Notes: a model not told the origin generated them from the letters alone. A DNA stretch of 36,492 nt from Burkholderiales bacterium (GCA_025363275.1 JANYEE010000176.1:1-36492); one strand, 5' to 3'; shown: positions 1-8,337, counted from the stretch's first letter. A program made the numbers and translations.

Positions 1-239
1 CGCACCACAATCTGGTCTAACACGCCGCGGGTGTAGGCGCCCTGGGCACGAATCCAGGTCTGCACCTCGGGGGCCTTGACGTTCTCCATGTAACGGTAGG
101 GGTCCTTGACCACGACACCGTGCAGGGTGTCTTGCACCGTGCCCACCGGGGCCACGGGCTGCAAAGCCGGGGCCGCAAGGGCCGATACCGCGCAGGCAGC
201 CCAAGCTGCTGCGCCCACAACAAAACGGAAATTACGCAT
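1..239 (-). CDS. Prolyl oligopeptidase family (S9) serine peptidase, N-terminal part only
   Basis: This is the first 79 codons of a gene that runs off the left edge. It starts at an ATG preceded by a good ribosome binding site (AGAGGTG on the minus strand). Residues 1 to about 23 form a signal peptide (basic MRNFR, then an Ala/Val/Trp-rich core ending ALA-AP), so the enzyme is predicted to be exported. After it, DPYRYMENVKAPEVQTWI (about residues 46-63) matches the conserved opening of S9A prolyl oligopeptidases, where DPYRWLE is the family hallmark. The beta-propeller and the catalytic Ser-Asp-His domain lie outside the window, so activity cannot be judged. Family members cleave short proline-containing peptides. 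The family call is firm and the substrate is unknown. Confidence 0.8.
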   Translation of the reverse strand, partial: MRNFRFVVGAAAWAACAVSALAAPALQPVAPVGTVQDTLHGVVVKDPYRYMENVKAPEVQTWIRAQGAYTRGVLDQIVV

Positions 240-359
240 GTTTCACCTCTGTAGATGGAATGCCCTGATTGAATTGCATCGTGTGCAATGGCCGCAGGCA
301 AGACCCCGCACTGTACTGGAAGCCGGGCGAGGACTTTCGCCAAGGCGGCTTGGCTTCGG

Positions 360-1511
360 CTATTGGCCCTCAGCTGGACGGTGAGCTACCGGCACGCGCA
401 GGTCATCCAGGTAGTCCTGCGCGATCTGAATGCTGGAGCTCACGCCCACGTGGCTTGACTTCTTTTGAAGCCATTGGGCCGCACACGTGCGTCCTAGGTC
501 GTGCAATTCGTGGATCAACTTGGAATCGGTCGCTGACTTGGTAGACGCCGAGTAGCCATTCAGGGCCTCTCCGCCATCAATGCGGTGCATCAGCACGTCC
601 TTGTAGCGGGCCGGATCCAGCTTGCCTTCGGCCAGCAGCCGCTTCACAAAATCAATTGCCCGCATCTCCGCGATCAGCGCCGAGTTGAACGTGATCTCAT
701 TGAGCCGATCCATGATGTCGCCCGCCGAGGTGGGCAGCTTGGCCCGCTTCAAGGGGTTGATTTGCACCAGCACAATGTCGCGGCTGACGCATTGGTAGAT
801 CAGCGGATGAATGGCAGGGTTGCCCGCGTAGCCGCCATCCCAATAGTGCTCACCTTCAATCTCTACCGCCTGAAACACCGTGGGCAGGCAGGCCGACGCC
901 ATCACGGCTTTGGCGGTGAGGCGTTTGCCAGAAAACACCTCGGCCTTGCCGGTGGACACCGCGGTGGCCACCACAAACACTTTGACCTGCTTGAAGGCGG
1001 CCAGGCGCTCAAAGTCGATCAGCTTCTCCAGCAATTTCTTGAGGGGGTTGATATCCAGCGGATTGCTTTGGTAGGGCGAAACCGTTTTGGACCAAAAGCT
1101 GGTCATGGCGTCCGTCATCATCTGGCTGGCCGATGGCTCACCCGATAGCGCACCCAAGCCCCCAAACAGCAAGTCCAGCGGCCCGCGCTGGGCTTGCGAT
1201 AGCGATGCGGTGAGCGCACCGAGATCAATCACGCCTTCCCAAAAAGCCTTGAGGGATTCACGGGCGGACTCGCGCATGGCGACAGGATCCTTGCCGGAAG
1301 CCTGGGCCAATCCGTGGGCCAGCGCCACCGCGTTCATGGCACCCGCGCTGGTCCCGCTCATGCCTTCGATGGACATGCGCCCATCTTCCAGCAGCTTGTC
1401 CAAAACACCCCAGGTGAATGCGCCGTGTGAGCCACCCCCCTGCAAAGCAAGATTGATGGCTCGGTGGGAGGGAGTGGGTTTGAACGTATCGTGATAAGGG
1501 TCTGTGCTCAT
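360..1511 (-). CDS. Patatin-like phospholipase family protein
   Basis: 383-residue patatin-domain lipid acyl hydrolase. The three family landmarks are visible: the oxyanion-hole loop GGGSHG at residues 25-30, the nucleophile elbow G-T-S-A-G with Ser55, and the catalytic Asp225 in the DGG motif (HYWDGGYAGNP). Known members use a Ser-Asp dyad to release fatty acids from membrane lipids. There is no signal peptide or clear membrane segment, so it is probably cytoplasmic or peripheral. Its start codon touches a divergent, broken thioesterase reading frame at 1511. Many Comamonadaceae carry such patatins near polyhydroxyalkanoate or lipid genes, but nothing next to it here shows the substrate. The family assignment is secure; the physiological lipid is not known. 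Confidence 0.9.
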   Translation of the reverse strand: MSTDPYHDTFKPTPSHRAINLALQGGGSHGAFTWGVLDKLLEDGRMSIEGMSGTSAGAMNAVALAHGLAQASGKDPVAMRESARESLKAFWEGVIDLGALTASLSQAQRGPLDLLFGGLGALSGEPSASQMMTDAMTSFWSKTVSPYQSNPLDINPLKKLLEKLIDFERLAAFKQVKVFVVATAVSTGKAEVFSGKRLTAKAVMASACLPTVFQAVEIEGEHYWDGGYAGNPAIHPLIYQCVSRDIVLVQINPLKRAKLPTSAGDIMDRLNEITFNSALIAEMRAIDFVKRLLAEGKLDPARYKDVLMHRIDGGEALNGYSASTKSATDSKLIHELHDLGRTCAAQWLQKKSSHVGVSSSIQIAQDYLDDLRVPVAHRPAEGQ

Positions 1512-1549
1512 TGAACAAGCCTAACCAGTTTGACCTCAATCTGCTACCG

Positions 1550-1864
1550 ATGAAAATGAAAGCCATGCACCTGTCCACCCACGAACGGACGATGACCGCC
1601 TTGATGACGCCCGACATGGCCAACTGTGCTGGTAACGTGCACGGCGGCACCATGCTCAAATTTTTGGACCCGGTGACCTACGCCTATACCAGCCGCTACG
1701 GGGGGGAGCTAGTGACGTTCTTGGCATCCGTCAATGACATGGGCAAGTCGTCCATGGAGATCGGCATCAAGGTGATTGCCGAAAACATCCAGACCGAGGA
1801 ACTGCGCCACGCCAATAGCTTTAGGCTTGTAGGATGCCCACCCGCAGTGGCGCGCCCACGTTAG
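1550..1864 (+). pseudogene. Decayed acyl-CoA thioesterase (YciA-type hotdog), internal deletion and lost 3' end
   Basis: The frame begins like a normal hotdog acyl-CoA thioesterase: TPDMANCAGNVHGGTMLKFL carries the family's N-x-HGG signature. Two lesions follow. After YTSRYGG the protein jumps directly to ELVTFLASVN; from what I remember of intact homologues, about 20 residues (a strand with the VDQVxF motif) are missing in frame, and a run of seven G sits at the join near 1699-1705. After RHANS (about 1821) similarity stops abruptly and the frame continues about 13 unrelated codons to a stop. The missing part is the last core strands of the fold. The conserved residue after LD is Pro where I expect Gln. 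The gene is most likely dead; the start chosen is the ATG at 1550, since an upstream in-frame TTG at 1511 overlaps the divergent patatin start. Confidence 0.75.
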
Positions 1865-1899
1865 CGCGAACGCACTGAAGGGCGGGCGTCGTATAAGCC
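1824..1899. repeat. 76-nt imperfect inverted repeat at the thioesterase breakpoint
   Basis: The outer arms are 1824-1843 (GGCTTGTAGGATGCCCACCC) and 1880-1899. The reverse complement of the right arm matches the left at 16 of 20 positions by hand, and three of the four differences are transitions that could pair as G-U in RNA. An inner arm pair CAGTG/CACTG (about 1845-1849 and 1873-1877) continues the stem. The left end begins three bases after the last codon that matches thioesterases, so the structure marks the break. It could be a small non-autonomous palindromic element, the remaining end of an insertion sequence, or a chance structure in decaying DNA. I found no second copy in this window. 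Confidence 0.45.
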
Positions 1900-2285
1900 C
1901 AAACGTACTGCGCTATTTGGAAGGTACGCGAATGATCCAACGCGTGTTTGCTCGCCACTGACACGCAGCAGCGGGTTGCCGCTTCGCGGCGCATGCTGCA
2001 TGCTGGACAGCGCCGACGTTCAAACTGCACTTTCAGCGACTGCTTTGGAGCGCCACAAAAGTCGGCTTTGGGCCTAATCCAGGCCGTTAAATCGCAGTCA
2101 TCCGCTATAAAATAGATAGCTACTTAGGCAATAAAAACCTGGGCTACAGCACGATTAGACTCAAAATTTGCCGCTCCTCGGGCTTTCAGGCTGCTTTCGA
2201 CCACACACAAGCACCTCTCAGGAATTACGTCCCTCTTGAATGTGTCTAACTCCAGGGCCGACAGCGTGACAAATCTCCACTCGCC
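1900..2285. other. Gene-free interval, probable decayed DNA
   Basis: Nearly 390 nt with no open frame that resembles a known protein. Apart from one copy of the dispersed repeat at 2104-2174, it shows only local short palindromic words (for example GCATGCTGCATGC near 1992-2004). It lies between the broken thioesterase and the terminator of the dienelactone hydrolase gene, so the simplest reading is the leftover of a deletion or insertion event. No tRNA or recognisable small RNA was seen. Confidence 0.4.
2104..2174 (+). repeat. Dispersed ~70-nt repeat, copy A (intergenic)
   Basis: Starts GCTATAAAATAGATAGC, a near palindrome, and ends ATTAGACTCAAAA plus a short tail. It aligns without gaps over 71 nt to the copy inside uvrD (14353-14423, minus strand): 47 of 71 positions agree by hand, including GCTAT, GAGCTAC/TAGCTAC, AGGCA, CCTGGG and a perfect ten-base block ATTAGACTCA. 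I recall elements of the form GCTAT-N7-ATAGCTGC being common in Comamonadaceae genomes but cannot verify that here. Confidence 0.65.
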
Positions 2286-2289
2286 CCAA

Positions 2290-2316
2290 TAAAAAAACCG
2301 CCCGAGGGCGGTTTTC
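2290..2316 (-). terminator. Rho-independent terminator of the dienelactone hydrolase gene
   Basis: Perfect stem AACCGCCC/GGGCGGTT (2296-2313) with a two-base loop. Read on the minus strand it is followed by a run of seven or more T. It lies about 20 nt past the stop of the gene ending at 2338. Confidence 0.85.
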
Positions 2317-2337
2317 ACTTCACAGCACAGGCTTGCT

Positions 2338-3246
2338 TCAGGACACGCCGTTGGCCTTGAACCACGCCAGCGCGCGCTTGAAGCCGTCCTCAGCATCGTC
2401 CTTGCGGTAGCTGGGGCGGTAGTCCGCATGGAAGGCGTGGGGCGCCGTGCGGTAGACCACAAATTCGGACGCCTTGGCGGCCTTGTTGCCTTTGGCGCCG
2501 GCGTCTGCCAGGGCGTCTTTCATCTGGTTGACGGTGGTCAGCGGGATGCCCGCGTCTTCGCCGCCATACAGGCCCAGCATCGGGGCGTTCAAGCTCGCGG
2601 CCAAGTCCACGGGGTGCTTGGGTGTGAGCGCGCTGGATGCGCCCACCAGGCGGCCATACCACGCCACGCCCGCTTTCACGGCCTTGCTGTGCGCCGCATA
2701 CAGCCAGGTGATGCGCCCGCCCCAGCAAAAGCCGGTGACCGCCACCTTTTTGGTATTGCCGCCGTTTTTGCCCGCCCACTGCACCGCAGCGTCCAGGTCG
2801 GCCATCACTTGCGCATCGGGCACCTTGGACACCACCTCGGCCATCAGTTTGGCGATTTCTTTGTAGCCCTTGGCGTCGCCCTGGCGGGCGTACAAATCAG
2901 GGGCGATGGCCAGGTAGCCGGCCTTGGCAAAGCGGCGGCAGGTGTCGGCAATGTACTCATGCACGCCAAAGATTTCTTGCACCACCAACACAATGGGCAG
3001 ATTCTTTTTGCCTGCGGGTGCGGCGTAGAAAAACGGCACGGGATAGTTCTCCACCTCAAACACGGGCGTACCAGTCACCAACCCAGTGTCAGGCGTTTTG
3101 ATAGCGGTCTGCGCCATGATGGGCATGGCTGTTGCGGCGTAGCCCACGCCCACCGCCACCTTCAGGGCGGTGCGTCGGTCAGTACCGTTTTCGGTAGTTT
3201 TGCCGGGCAAGAGGGAATCGAAATCACTTTCTATCACTGGGTGCAT
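2338..3246 (-). CDS. Dienelactone hydrolase family protein with Tat-like leader
   Basis: 302-residue alpha/beta hydrolase of the dienelactone hydrolase family. The catalytic triad can be read directly: Cys174 in GFCWGG, Asp231 in YGGEDAGIP and His270 in APHAFHADY. The family's Glu (Glu91 in VQEIFGVHEYI), which activates the cysteine in carboxymethylenebutenolidase, is also present. Residues 23-46 (DRRTALKVAVGVGYAATAMP then IMAQ) look like a twin-arginine signal, though the second motif residue is not the usual S/T-R-R-x-F-L-K and the leader starts 22 residues in, so export is likely but not certain. Classical members open dienelactones in chloroaromatic breakdown; exported paralogues have unknown substrates. 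It is transcribed alone, just downstream of the chemoreceptor gene, with its own terminator. Confidence 0.88.
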   Translation of the reverse strand: MHPVIESDFDSLLPGKTTENGTDRRTALKVAVGVGYAATAMPIMAQTAIKTPDTGLVTGTPVFEVENYPVPFFYAAPAGKKNLPIVLVVQEIFGVHEYIADTCRRFAKAGYLAIAPDLYARQGDAKGYKEIAKLMAEVVSKVPDAQVMADLDAAVQWAGKNGGNTKKVAVTGFCWGGRITWLYAAHSKAVKAGVAWYGRLVGASSALTPKHPVDLAASLNAPMLGLYGGEDAGIPLTTVNQMKDALADAGAKGNKAAKASEFVVYRTAPHAFHADYRPSYRKDDAEDGFKRALAWFKANGVS

Positions 3247-3276
3247 TGGTTACTCCGTTGTTAAATCAGCCTCGTA

Positions 3277-5070
3277 TTAAAAGGTTTCCCAATCGTCATC
3301 GCCTCCGGCAGGGGTATTTTTTTGGGATGTTTTGGGAGTGACTTGCGCGACTGTCCCAGCGGTCTGGCCCTTGACAGGGCTTGCCGGTTTGGCCGTGGGT
3401 TTGGCGGCGGTTGCCCGAGCGGCCGCGCCCTTGGGCACACCATCCGCGCGGCGGTCCGATCCGGCAAAAGGCTTGGGCGTGGGCGAGCGCACAGCTGCGC
3501 GCGACGGCATACCCAAGCCATCCCCACCGTGGACCTTGAACACTGACACGGCACGCTTCATGTTGTCTGCCTGCTCGCGCAAGCTCTCGGCGGCAGCGGC
3601 GCTCTCTTCCACCAGCGCCGCGTTTTGTTGGGTCATCTGGTCCAGATTACTGATGGCTGAATTGACGCCAGAGATGCCCGCACTCTGCACGGTGGCCGCG
3701 TCGGTGATCTCACGAATCACATCGGCCACCCGCGTTACTGATTGCACAATATCGGTCATGGTGGTACCGGCCTCTGTCACCAAGCGCGTACCCGATTCCA
3801 CCTTATCCACCGAGGTTCCAATCAGCGTTTTGATTTCGCGTGCGGCCTCTGCACTGCGACCCGCCAAACTGCGCACCTCGCTGGCCACCACCGCAAAGCC
3901 ACGGCCCTGCTCACCCGCGCGGGCGGCTTCCACCGCCGCGTTCAGCGCCAGGATGTTGGTCTGAAAGGCGATGCCATCAATCACGCTAATGATGTCCGAA
4001 ATCTTTTTGCTACTGGCATCAATCTCTTGCATGGTGGTCACCACTTGGCTCACCACCGCGCCGCCACGCTGCGCCACTATGGACGCGTTGGATGCCAGAG
4101 CCGTAGCCTGGCGCGCGCTGTCGGCGCTGTTTTGCACCGTAGCGGTGAGTGAGTCCATGCTAGAGGCGGTAGCCTGTAGGTTGCTGGAGGTTTGCTCGGT
4201 GCGCTGCGCCAAATCGTTATTGCCAGTGGCAATCTCGGCGCTGGCGATGGCGATGTTATCGGTGCTGCTGCGCACTTGAGAAACCATAGTGCTAAGCGAT
4301 GCATTCATGGCATTGAGGGATTTCAAAAGCTGTCCGAACTCATCTTCGCGCGTCGTTGAAATATCGGAGCTCAAATCCCCCAGGGCAATGCGCGCGGCCA
4401 GTTCATTGGCCTGACCCAGTGGCTCCCGGATAGACCGGACTAACCAAGCCGTGGCAAAGAAAATCGCAGTCACGATGACCGCCAAGCTAACCAAAATACC
4501 CATGGTGTTGGTCTGGCGGAGCGCTTCAGTTTCAGCCTGCACCTGCCCAACGCGCTCTTTTTGCATCTTGACAAATTCGCGCTGGGCCGACTGGTAGCTC
4601 TCCATTGTGGGTAGGTACTGGCCAGTCATCATCTTCAGCGCCTCTTCTTCATTGCCCTCAGTCTTCACCTTACGGGCCTTGTCGCGCAGCTCAATCACCG
4701 ACTTGCGCAACTCCCCAATTTTCTTCATCTGCGTTCGGTCGGCATCTGTCTGTTGCATTCCATCCATCTTCTTTTGCAACTCGGAGATTTGGGTGCTGGT
4801 AGCGGTAACCGCGTCCTTGAATGCGTCCGATGCGTTGGAACCTGGCGTGATGATGATGGCTTGGTTACGAACCGCATTGGTTTGAGTCAACCCGGCCCAT
4901 TCGGTAGATATTTGCGCCAGCTCCACTGCGTTCATCTGCGCCGTTCGCCCCTCTGCCAAGATTGCGGCACTGCGCATTAGCCCTATCACGGCCACTGCAC
5001 AGATCGACAGAATAACGAGGGAAATGAATATCCAGAGTTTGGATGCGATGTGTAGACGAGCGAAGCGCAT
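3277..5070 (-). CDS. Methyl-accepting chemotaxis protein with C-terminal WETF tether
   Basis: 597-residue transmembrane chemoreceptor. Order of parts: TM1 at residues 12-32, a periplasmic four-helix-bundle type sensor domain at about 33-188, TM2 at 190-211, HAMP at about 212-265, then the long signalling hairpin with its conserved tip ([20 protein letters not shown] followed by [20 protein letters not shown]). A 70-residue Ala/Pro/Lys-rich linker ends in DDDWETF. WETF at the very C terminus is the core of the NWETF pentapeptide that docks the methyltransferase CheR and methylesterase CheB in enteric Tsr and Tar, so this receptor probably recruits them. The ATG at 5070 was chosen over one at 5097 because GGAGAGAC lies just upstream. 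No chemotaxis partner genes are adjacent. The ligand is unknown. Confidence 0.93.
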   Translation of the reverse strand: MRFARLHIASKLWIFISLVILSICAVAVIGLMRSAAILAEGRTAQMNAVELAQISTEWAGLTQTNAVRNQAIIITPGSNASDAFKDAVTATSTQISELQKKMDGMQQTDADRTQMKKIGELRKSVIELRDKARKVKTEGNEEEALKMMTGQYLPTMESYQSAQREFVKMQKERVGQVQAETEALRQTNTMGILVSLAVIVTAIFFATAWLVRSIREPLGQANELAARIALGDLSSDISTTREDEFGQLLKSLNAMNASLSTMVSQVRSSTDNIAIASAEIATGNNDLAQRTEQTSSNLQATASSMDSLTATVQNSADSARQATALASNASIVAQRGGAVVSQVVTTMQEIDASSKKISDIISVIDGIAFQTNILALNAAVEAARAGEQGRGFAVVASEVRSLAGRSAEAAREIKTLIGTSVDKVESGTRLVTEAGTTMTDIVQSVTRVADVIREITDAATVQSAGISGVNSAISNLDQMTQQNAALVEESAAAAESLREQADNMKRAVSVFKVHGGDGLGMPSRAAVRSPTPKPFAGSDRRADGVPKGAAARATAAKPTAKPASPVKGQTAGTVAQVTPKTSQKNTPAGGDDDWETF

Positions 5071-5138
5071 AGTGTCTCTCCGGTTAAGCCACGGCATGGC
5101 GGCGTTATTTCTTGCCTCCAGTTGCGAGTATCACAAAA

Positions 5139-7967
5139 CTAGTGCGCTTTGTCCCAATTTTCGCCAACCCCCACTTCGGCAAGCAAAGGCACGCTCAGGT
5201 CGGCCACGCCCGCCATCAAGCGCGGTATTGCTTCTTTGAGCCAGCCCACCTCATCTAGCGGCACCTCAAACACCAGCTCATCGTGCACCTGCATGATCAT
5301 TTTGGTTGCTTTGTGCTCTGCGTCTAGCACCTGCTGCACGGCGTTCATGCTGAGCTTGATCAGGTCGGCTGCGGTGCCCTGCATGGGCGCGTTGATGGCC
5401 GCGCGCTCCAGGCCGGCCAGCTGCGCGCCCTTGGCGGTTTGAATGCCCGCGAGCTGCAGGCGCCGGCCAAATACGGTTTCCACGTAGCCTTGTTTGCGGG
5501 CCAGTCCGCGCGTGGTTTCCATGTAGGCCTTCACGCCAGGGTAGCGATCAAAGTAACGGGCGATGTAGTTTTTAGCCGCGGTGTTGTCGATACCCAAGTT
5601 GCGCGCCAGGCCGTAAGCGCTCATGCCGTAAATCAGGCCGAAATTGATCACTTTGGCGTAGCGCCGCTGCTCGGAGGCTACTTCCTCCACCGGCACACCA
5701 AACACTTCGGCTGCAGTGGCGCGGTGCACGTCAATGCCATCATGGAAAGCCTTCAGCAAGGCCGTATCGCCGCTGATGTGGGCCATGATGCGCAGCTCGA
5801 TTTGGCTGTAATCAGCGCTGGCAATCACGCAGCCCGCTGGCGCGACAAAGGCCTCGCGCACACGACGTCCCTCCGGCGTGCGGATAGGAATGTTTTGCAG
5901 GTTGGGGTCGTTGCTGGAGAGCCGCCCGGTAATCGCCACAGCCTGCGCATAGTGGGTGTGCACGCGGCCCGTGCGCGGCAGGGCCAATTGCGCCAGCTTA
6001 TCGGTGTAGGTGCCCTTGAGCTTGGCCAGGCCGCGGTGCTCGAGCAGCTTGGCGGGCAGCGGGAAGTCTTCGGCCAGTTTTTCTAGCACTTCTTCATCGG
6101 TGCTGCGTGCGCCCGTAGCGGTCTTTTTGACGACCGGCATGCCTAGTTTGTCAAAGAAGATTTCACCCAACTGCTTGGGGCTGCTCAGGTTAAAAGGCTG
6201 GCCTGCAATCTCATACGCCTCGGTTTCCAGTTGCAGTATGCGTTGGCCGATTTCGTGGCTTTGCTTGGCCAGCTTGGGCGCATCAATCAGCACGCCAGTG
6301 CGCTCAATGCGGTACAGGGTTTCGCTGCTGGCGATCTCCAATTCGTAGATGAACCTTAGCTTGTCATTGGCTTGTAGTTGTGGCCACAGCACCCGGTGCA
6401 CGTCCAGCGTCTGGTCCGAGTCTTCGCACGAATACTCGGCAGCCTTGGCAATGTCCACCTGATCAAAGGAAATCTGGTTGGCACCCTTGCCGCACAGGTC
6501 TTCAAACGTAATGCCGCTGCGCCCCACATGGCGCTCGGCCAGGCTACTCAGTCCGTGGGGCATGTGCGCCTCCAGCACGTAGCTTTGCAGCATGGTGTCG
6601 TGGGCGTACCCCTGCACTTGCACGCCGTGGTTGGCAAACACGTGGCGATCGTATTTGACGTGCTGGCCCAACTTGGGGGCTGCGGGGTTCTCCAGCCACG
6701 GCTTGAGCTTGTCCAGCACGGTGCTGCGGTCTAACTGCTCCGGGGCATCGGGGTAACGGTGGGCGAGCGGGATATAGGCCGCCTTGCCCGGCTCCACGCT
6801 GAACGAGATACCTACGATTTCAGCGCGCATTTCGTCCAGCGACGTGGTTTCGGTGTCCAGCGCCACCAGGTCGGCCGCCTGCAAGCGGGCCAGCCAGATA
6901 TCGAAGGCTTCCCAGCTCAGGATGGTCTCGTAAGCCGCATTCGGCACGCGCGGGGCCTTGGGGGCTGGTGCAGTGCTGGCGTCGTCAAACAGGCCCGGTT
7001 CGGTGGCAATGGGGTCGGATCCACGCAGCGAAGCGGAGCTGGCTCTGGCCCCTTTTCCAGCCGGCACGGTATCGCCCTGCCCATCCAGAGCTTTCGCCAA
7101 GCCTTTGAAGCCGTATTTTGTATAAAAATCGGCCAGGGCCCGCGTATCTTGTGTTCCTACAGCTATTGAATCCATAGCAGGCAGTGTGGGTAACCAGTCC
7201 TGCAAATCGCAGTCCGTCTTGATCGTGAGTAGGGACCGACCGGTCGGCAGCCAGCCCAGTGCACCACGCAGGTTCTCGCCCACCACGCCCTTGATGGCGG
7301 CGGCGTTGTCCACTACGCCCTGCAATGATCCGTACTCCTGTAGCCACTTCACTGCAGTCTTGGGTCCCACCTTGGGCACGCCTGGCACGTTGTCCACGGT
7401 GTCGCCCACCAGAGTCTGGTAGTCCAGCATCAGGCTGGCCGGCACGCCAAACTCTTCTTGCACCCCGGCCACATCGCGGCGCTTGCCGTTCATGGTGTCG
7501 ATGATGGTGATGTGTTTATTGACCAATTGCGCCAAGTCCTTGTCGCCACTGCTGACCACCACTTCAATGCCCTGGTTGGCCGCTACCACCGCCAGCGTGC
7601 CAATCACGTCATCGGCCTCCACGCCCGGCACATCCAGCACCGTCCAGCCGAGGTGGCGTACCACCTCGTGAATGGGCGCAATCTGGGTGCGCAGGTCATC
7701 CGGCATGGGGGAGCGGTTGGCTTTGTACTCAGGGTAGATGGCGTCCCGAAACGTCGGGCCTTTGGCATCAAACACGCAGGCCACGTAGTCAGCGGGCACT
7801 TCCTTACGCAAGCTTTGCATCATGTTGATCATGATGCGGATCGCACCAGTCTTTTGCACGGTGCCGTCGGGCAGCGTGGTGCTCATGGTCTCTCCACCGG
7901 CAAAAAAGGCACGGTAAAGGTAGCTGGATCCGTCTACCAGCAGCAGGGTTTTCTTGGTTTCGGTCAT
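5139..7967 (-). CDS. polA: DNA polymerase I
   Basis: 942-residue family A DNA polymerase acting in Okazaki-fragment processing and repair. All three activities are recognisable: the N-terminal 5' nuclease (KKTLLLVDGSSYLYRAFF at the start, DKDLAQLV and a helix-hairpin-helix GVPKVGPKTA further on), the 3'-5' proofreading exonuclease with LDTETTS, KYDRHV and CEDSDQT, and the polymerase with motif A DYSQIELRIMAHISGD, motif B RRYAKVINFGLIYGMSAYG and motif C VHDELVFEV. An Ala/Ser-rich linker separates nuclease and exonuclease domains. I chose the ATG at 7967 (MTETKKT); an ATG three codons upstream at 7976 is equally possible and neither has a clear ribosome binding site. The reading frame stays open far upstream through the REP-like repeats, which is not coding. 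Confidence 0.97.
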   Translation of the reverse strand: MTETKKTLLLVDGSSYLYRAFFAGGETMSTTLPDGTVQKTGAIRIMINMMQSLRKEVPADYVACVFDAKGPTFRDAIYPEYKANRSPMPDDLRTQIAPIHEVVRHLGWTVLDVPGVEADDVIGTLAVVAANQGIEVVVSSGDKDLAQLVNKHITIIDTMNGKRRDVAGVQEEFGVPASLMLDYQTLVGDTVDNVPGVPKVGPKTAVKWLQEYGSLQGVVDNAAAIKGVVGENLRGALGWLPTGRSLLTIKTDCDLQDWLPTLPAMDSIAVGTQDTRALADFYTKYGFKGLAKALDGQGDTVPAGKGARASSASLRGSDPIATEPGLFDDASTAPAPKAPRVPNAAYETILSWEAFDIWLARLQAADLVALDTETTSLDEMRAEIVGISFSVEPGKAAYIPLAHRYPDAPEQLDRSTVLDKLKPWLENPAAPKLGQHVKYDRHVFANHGVQVQGYAHDTMLQSYVLEAHMPHGLSSLAERHVGRSGITFEDLCGKGANQISFDQVDIAKAAEYSCEDSDQTLDVHRVLWPQLQANDKLRFIYELEIASSETLYRIERTGVLIDAPKLAKQSHEIGQRILQLETEAYEIAGQPFNLSSPKQLGEIFFDKLGMPVVKKTATGARSTDEEVLEKLAEDFPLPAKLLEHRGLAKLKGTYTDKLAQLALPRTGRVHTHYAQAVAITGRLSSNDPNLQNIPIRTPEGRRVREAFVAPAGCVIASADYSQIELRIMAHISGDTALLKAFHDGIDVHRATAAEVFGVPVEEVASEQRRYAKVINFGLIYGMSAYGLARNLGIDNTAAKNYIARYFDRYPGVKAYMETTRGLARKQGYVETVFGRRLQLAGIQTAKGAQLAGLERAAINAPMQGTAADLIKLSMNAVQQVLDAEHKATKMIMQVHDELVFEVPLDEVGWLKEAIPRLMAGVADLSVPLLAEVGVGENWDKAH
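7109..7178 (-). repeat. Dispersed ~70-nt repeat, candidate copy C inside polA
   Basis: On the minus strand this begins GCTATGGATTCAATAGCTGT and keeps GGGCCC at the same offset (position 38) as the copies in uvrD and upstream of 2290, with no gap needed. Outside these blocks the match is weak (about half of positions). The encoded stretch, about residues 264-287 (MDSIAVGTQDTRALADFYTK), looks colinear with other DNA polymerase I proteins as I remember them, so this may be chance similarity rather than an inserted copy. Confidence 0.3.
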
Positions 7968-8008
7968 GGGGGGCATTTTGCACTGTGCTTTTGGTGGGTA
8001 ATCGCTCC

Positions 8009-8250
8009 GCTCAGACCGGGGTATGCGCTCTGCTCTGTGTCCCCCGCCCGCTGCGCGGGCTCCTCCTTGACCTGCGCAGAACGCACATCCCGGCCTGAGC
8101 TGCGGTGGCTTGACCACAAACTGGCCGCAACGCGTGACTCCACGCCTGGAGCGGGTGGGCATGGCACTCAGCGCAGCGGCATCAAGGAGGAGCCCACGGC
8201 CTAAGCCGTGGCGGGGGACAGCCGCGGAGCTGAGTGCCATGCCCGCCCAC
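8009..8250. repeat. Two facing REP-like palindromic units between polA and thrB
   Basis: Unit 1 (8009-8100) has arms 8009-8033 and 8076-8100 that are near reverse complements. Unit 2 (8151-8250) has arms 8151-8172 and 8229-8250, agreeing at 20 of 22 positions. The units share a core in opposite orientation: TGTCCCCCGCC (8038-8048) and GGGCTCCTCCTTGA (8057-8070) reappear exactly as TCAAGGAGGAGCCC (8182-8195) and GGCGGGGGACA (8210-8220). Each core encloses its own small palindrome. This is the layout of bacterial interspersed mosaic elements. It occupies about 240 of the 370 nt between the divergent polA and thrB starts; I see no gene in this interval, so promoters for one or both genes must lie within or beside the repeats. 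Confidence 0.75.
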
Positions 8251-8337
8251 GATCGCCAACTAAATGATCACGAGGCCGGTTCATACCAAGCCCCACCAAC
8301 GCAAGGGATTACCAAGCGTCGGCCCTACAATTCAAAC

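Noticed and set aside
1824-1910. Integron attC site
   Set aside because: The length and imperfect pairing are suggestive, but no GTTRRRY/RYYYAAC core pair is found at the ends and no integrase or cassette genes are present.
2428-3264. 278-codon plus-strand frame
   Set aside because: Antisense to the dienelactone hydrolase gene, whose catalytic motifs are intact; the frame is a shadow.
7458-8204. 248-codon plus-strand frame
   Set aside because: Antisense to polA and running into the REP-like repeats; no recognisable domain.
7977-8240. N-terminal extension of polA by about 90 residues
   Set aside because: The extra codons lie in the palindromic repeats and precede the conserved KKTLLLVDGSS start of the 5' nuclease domain.
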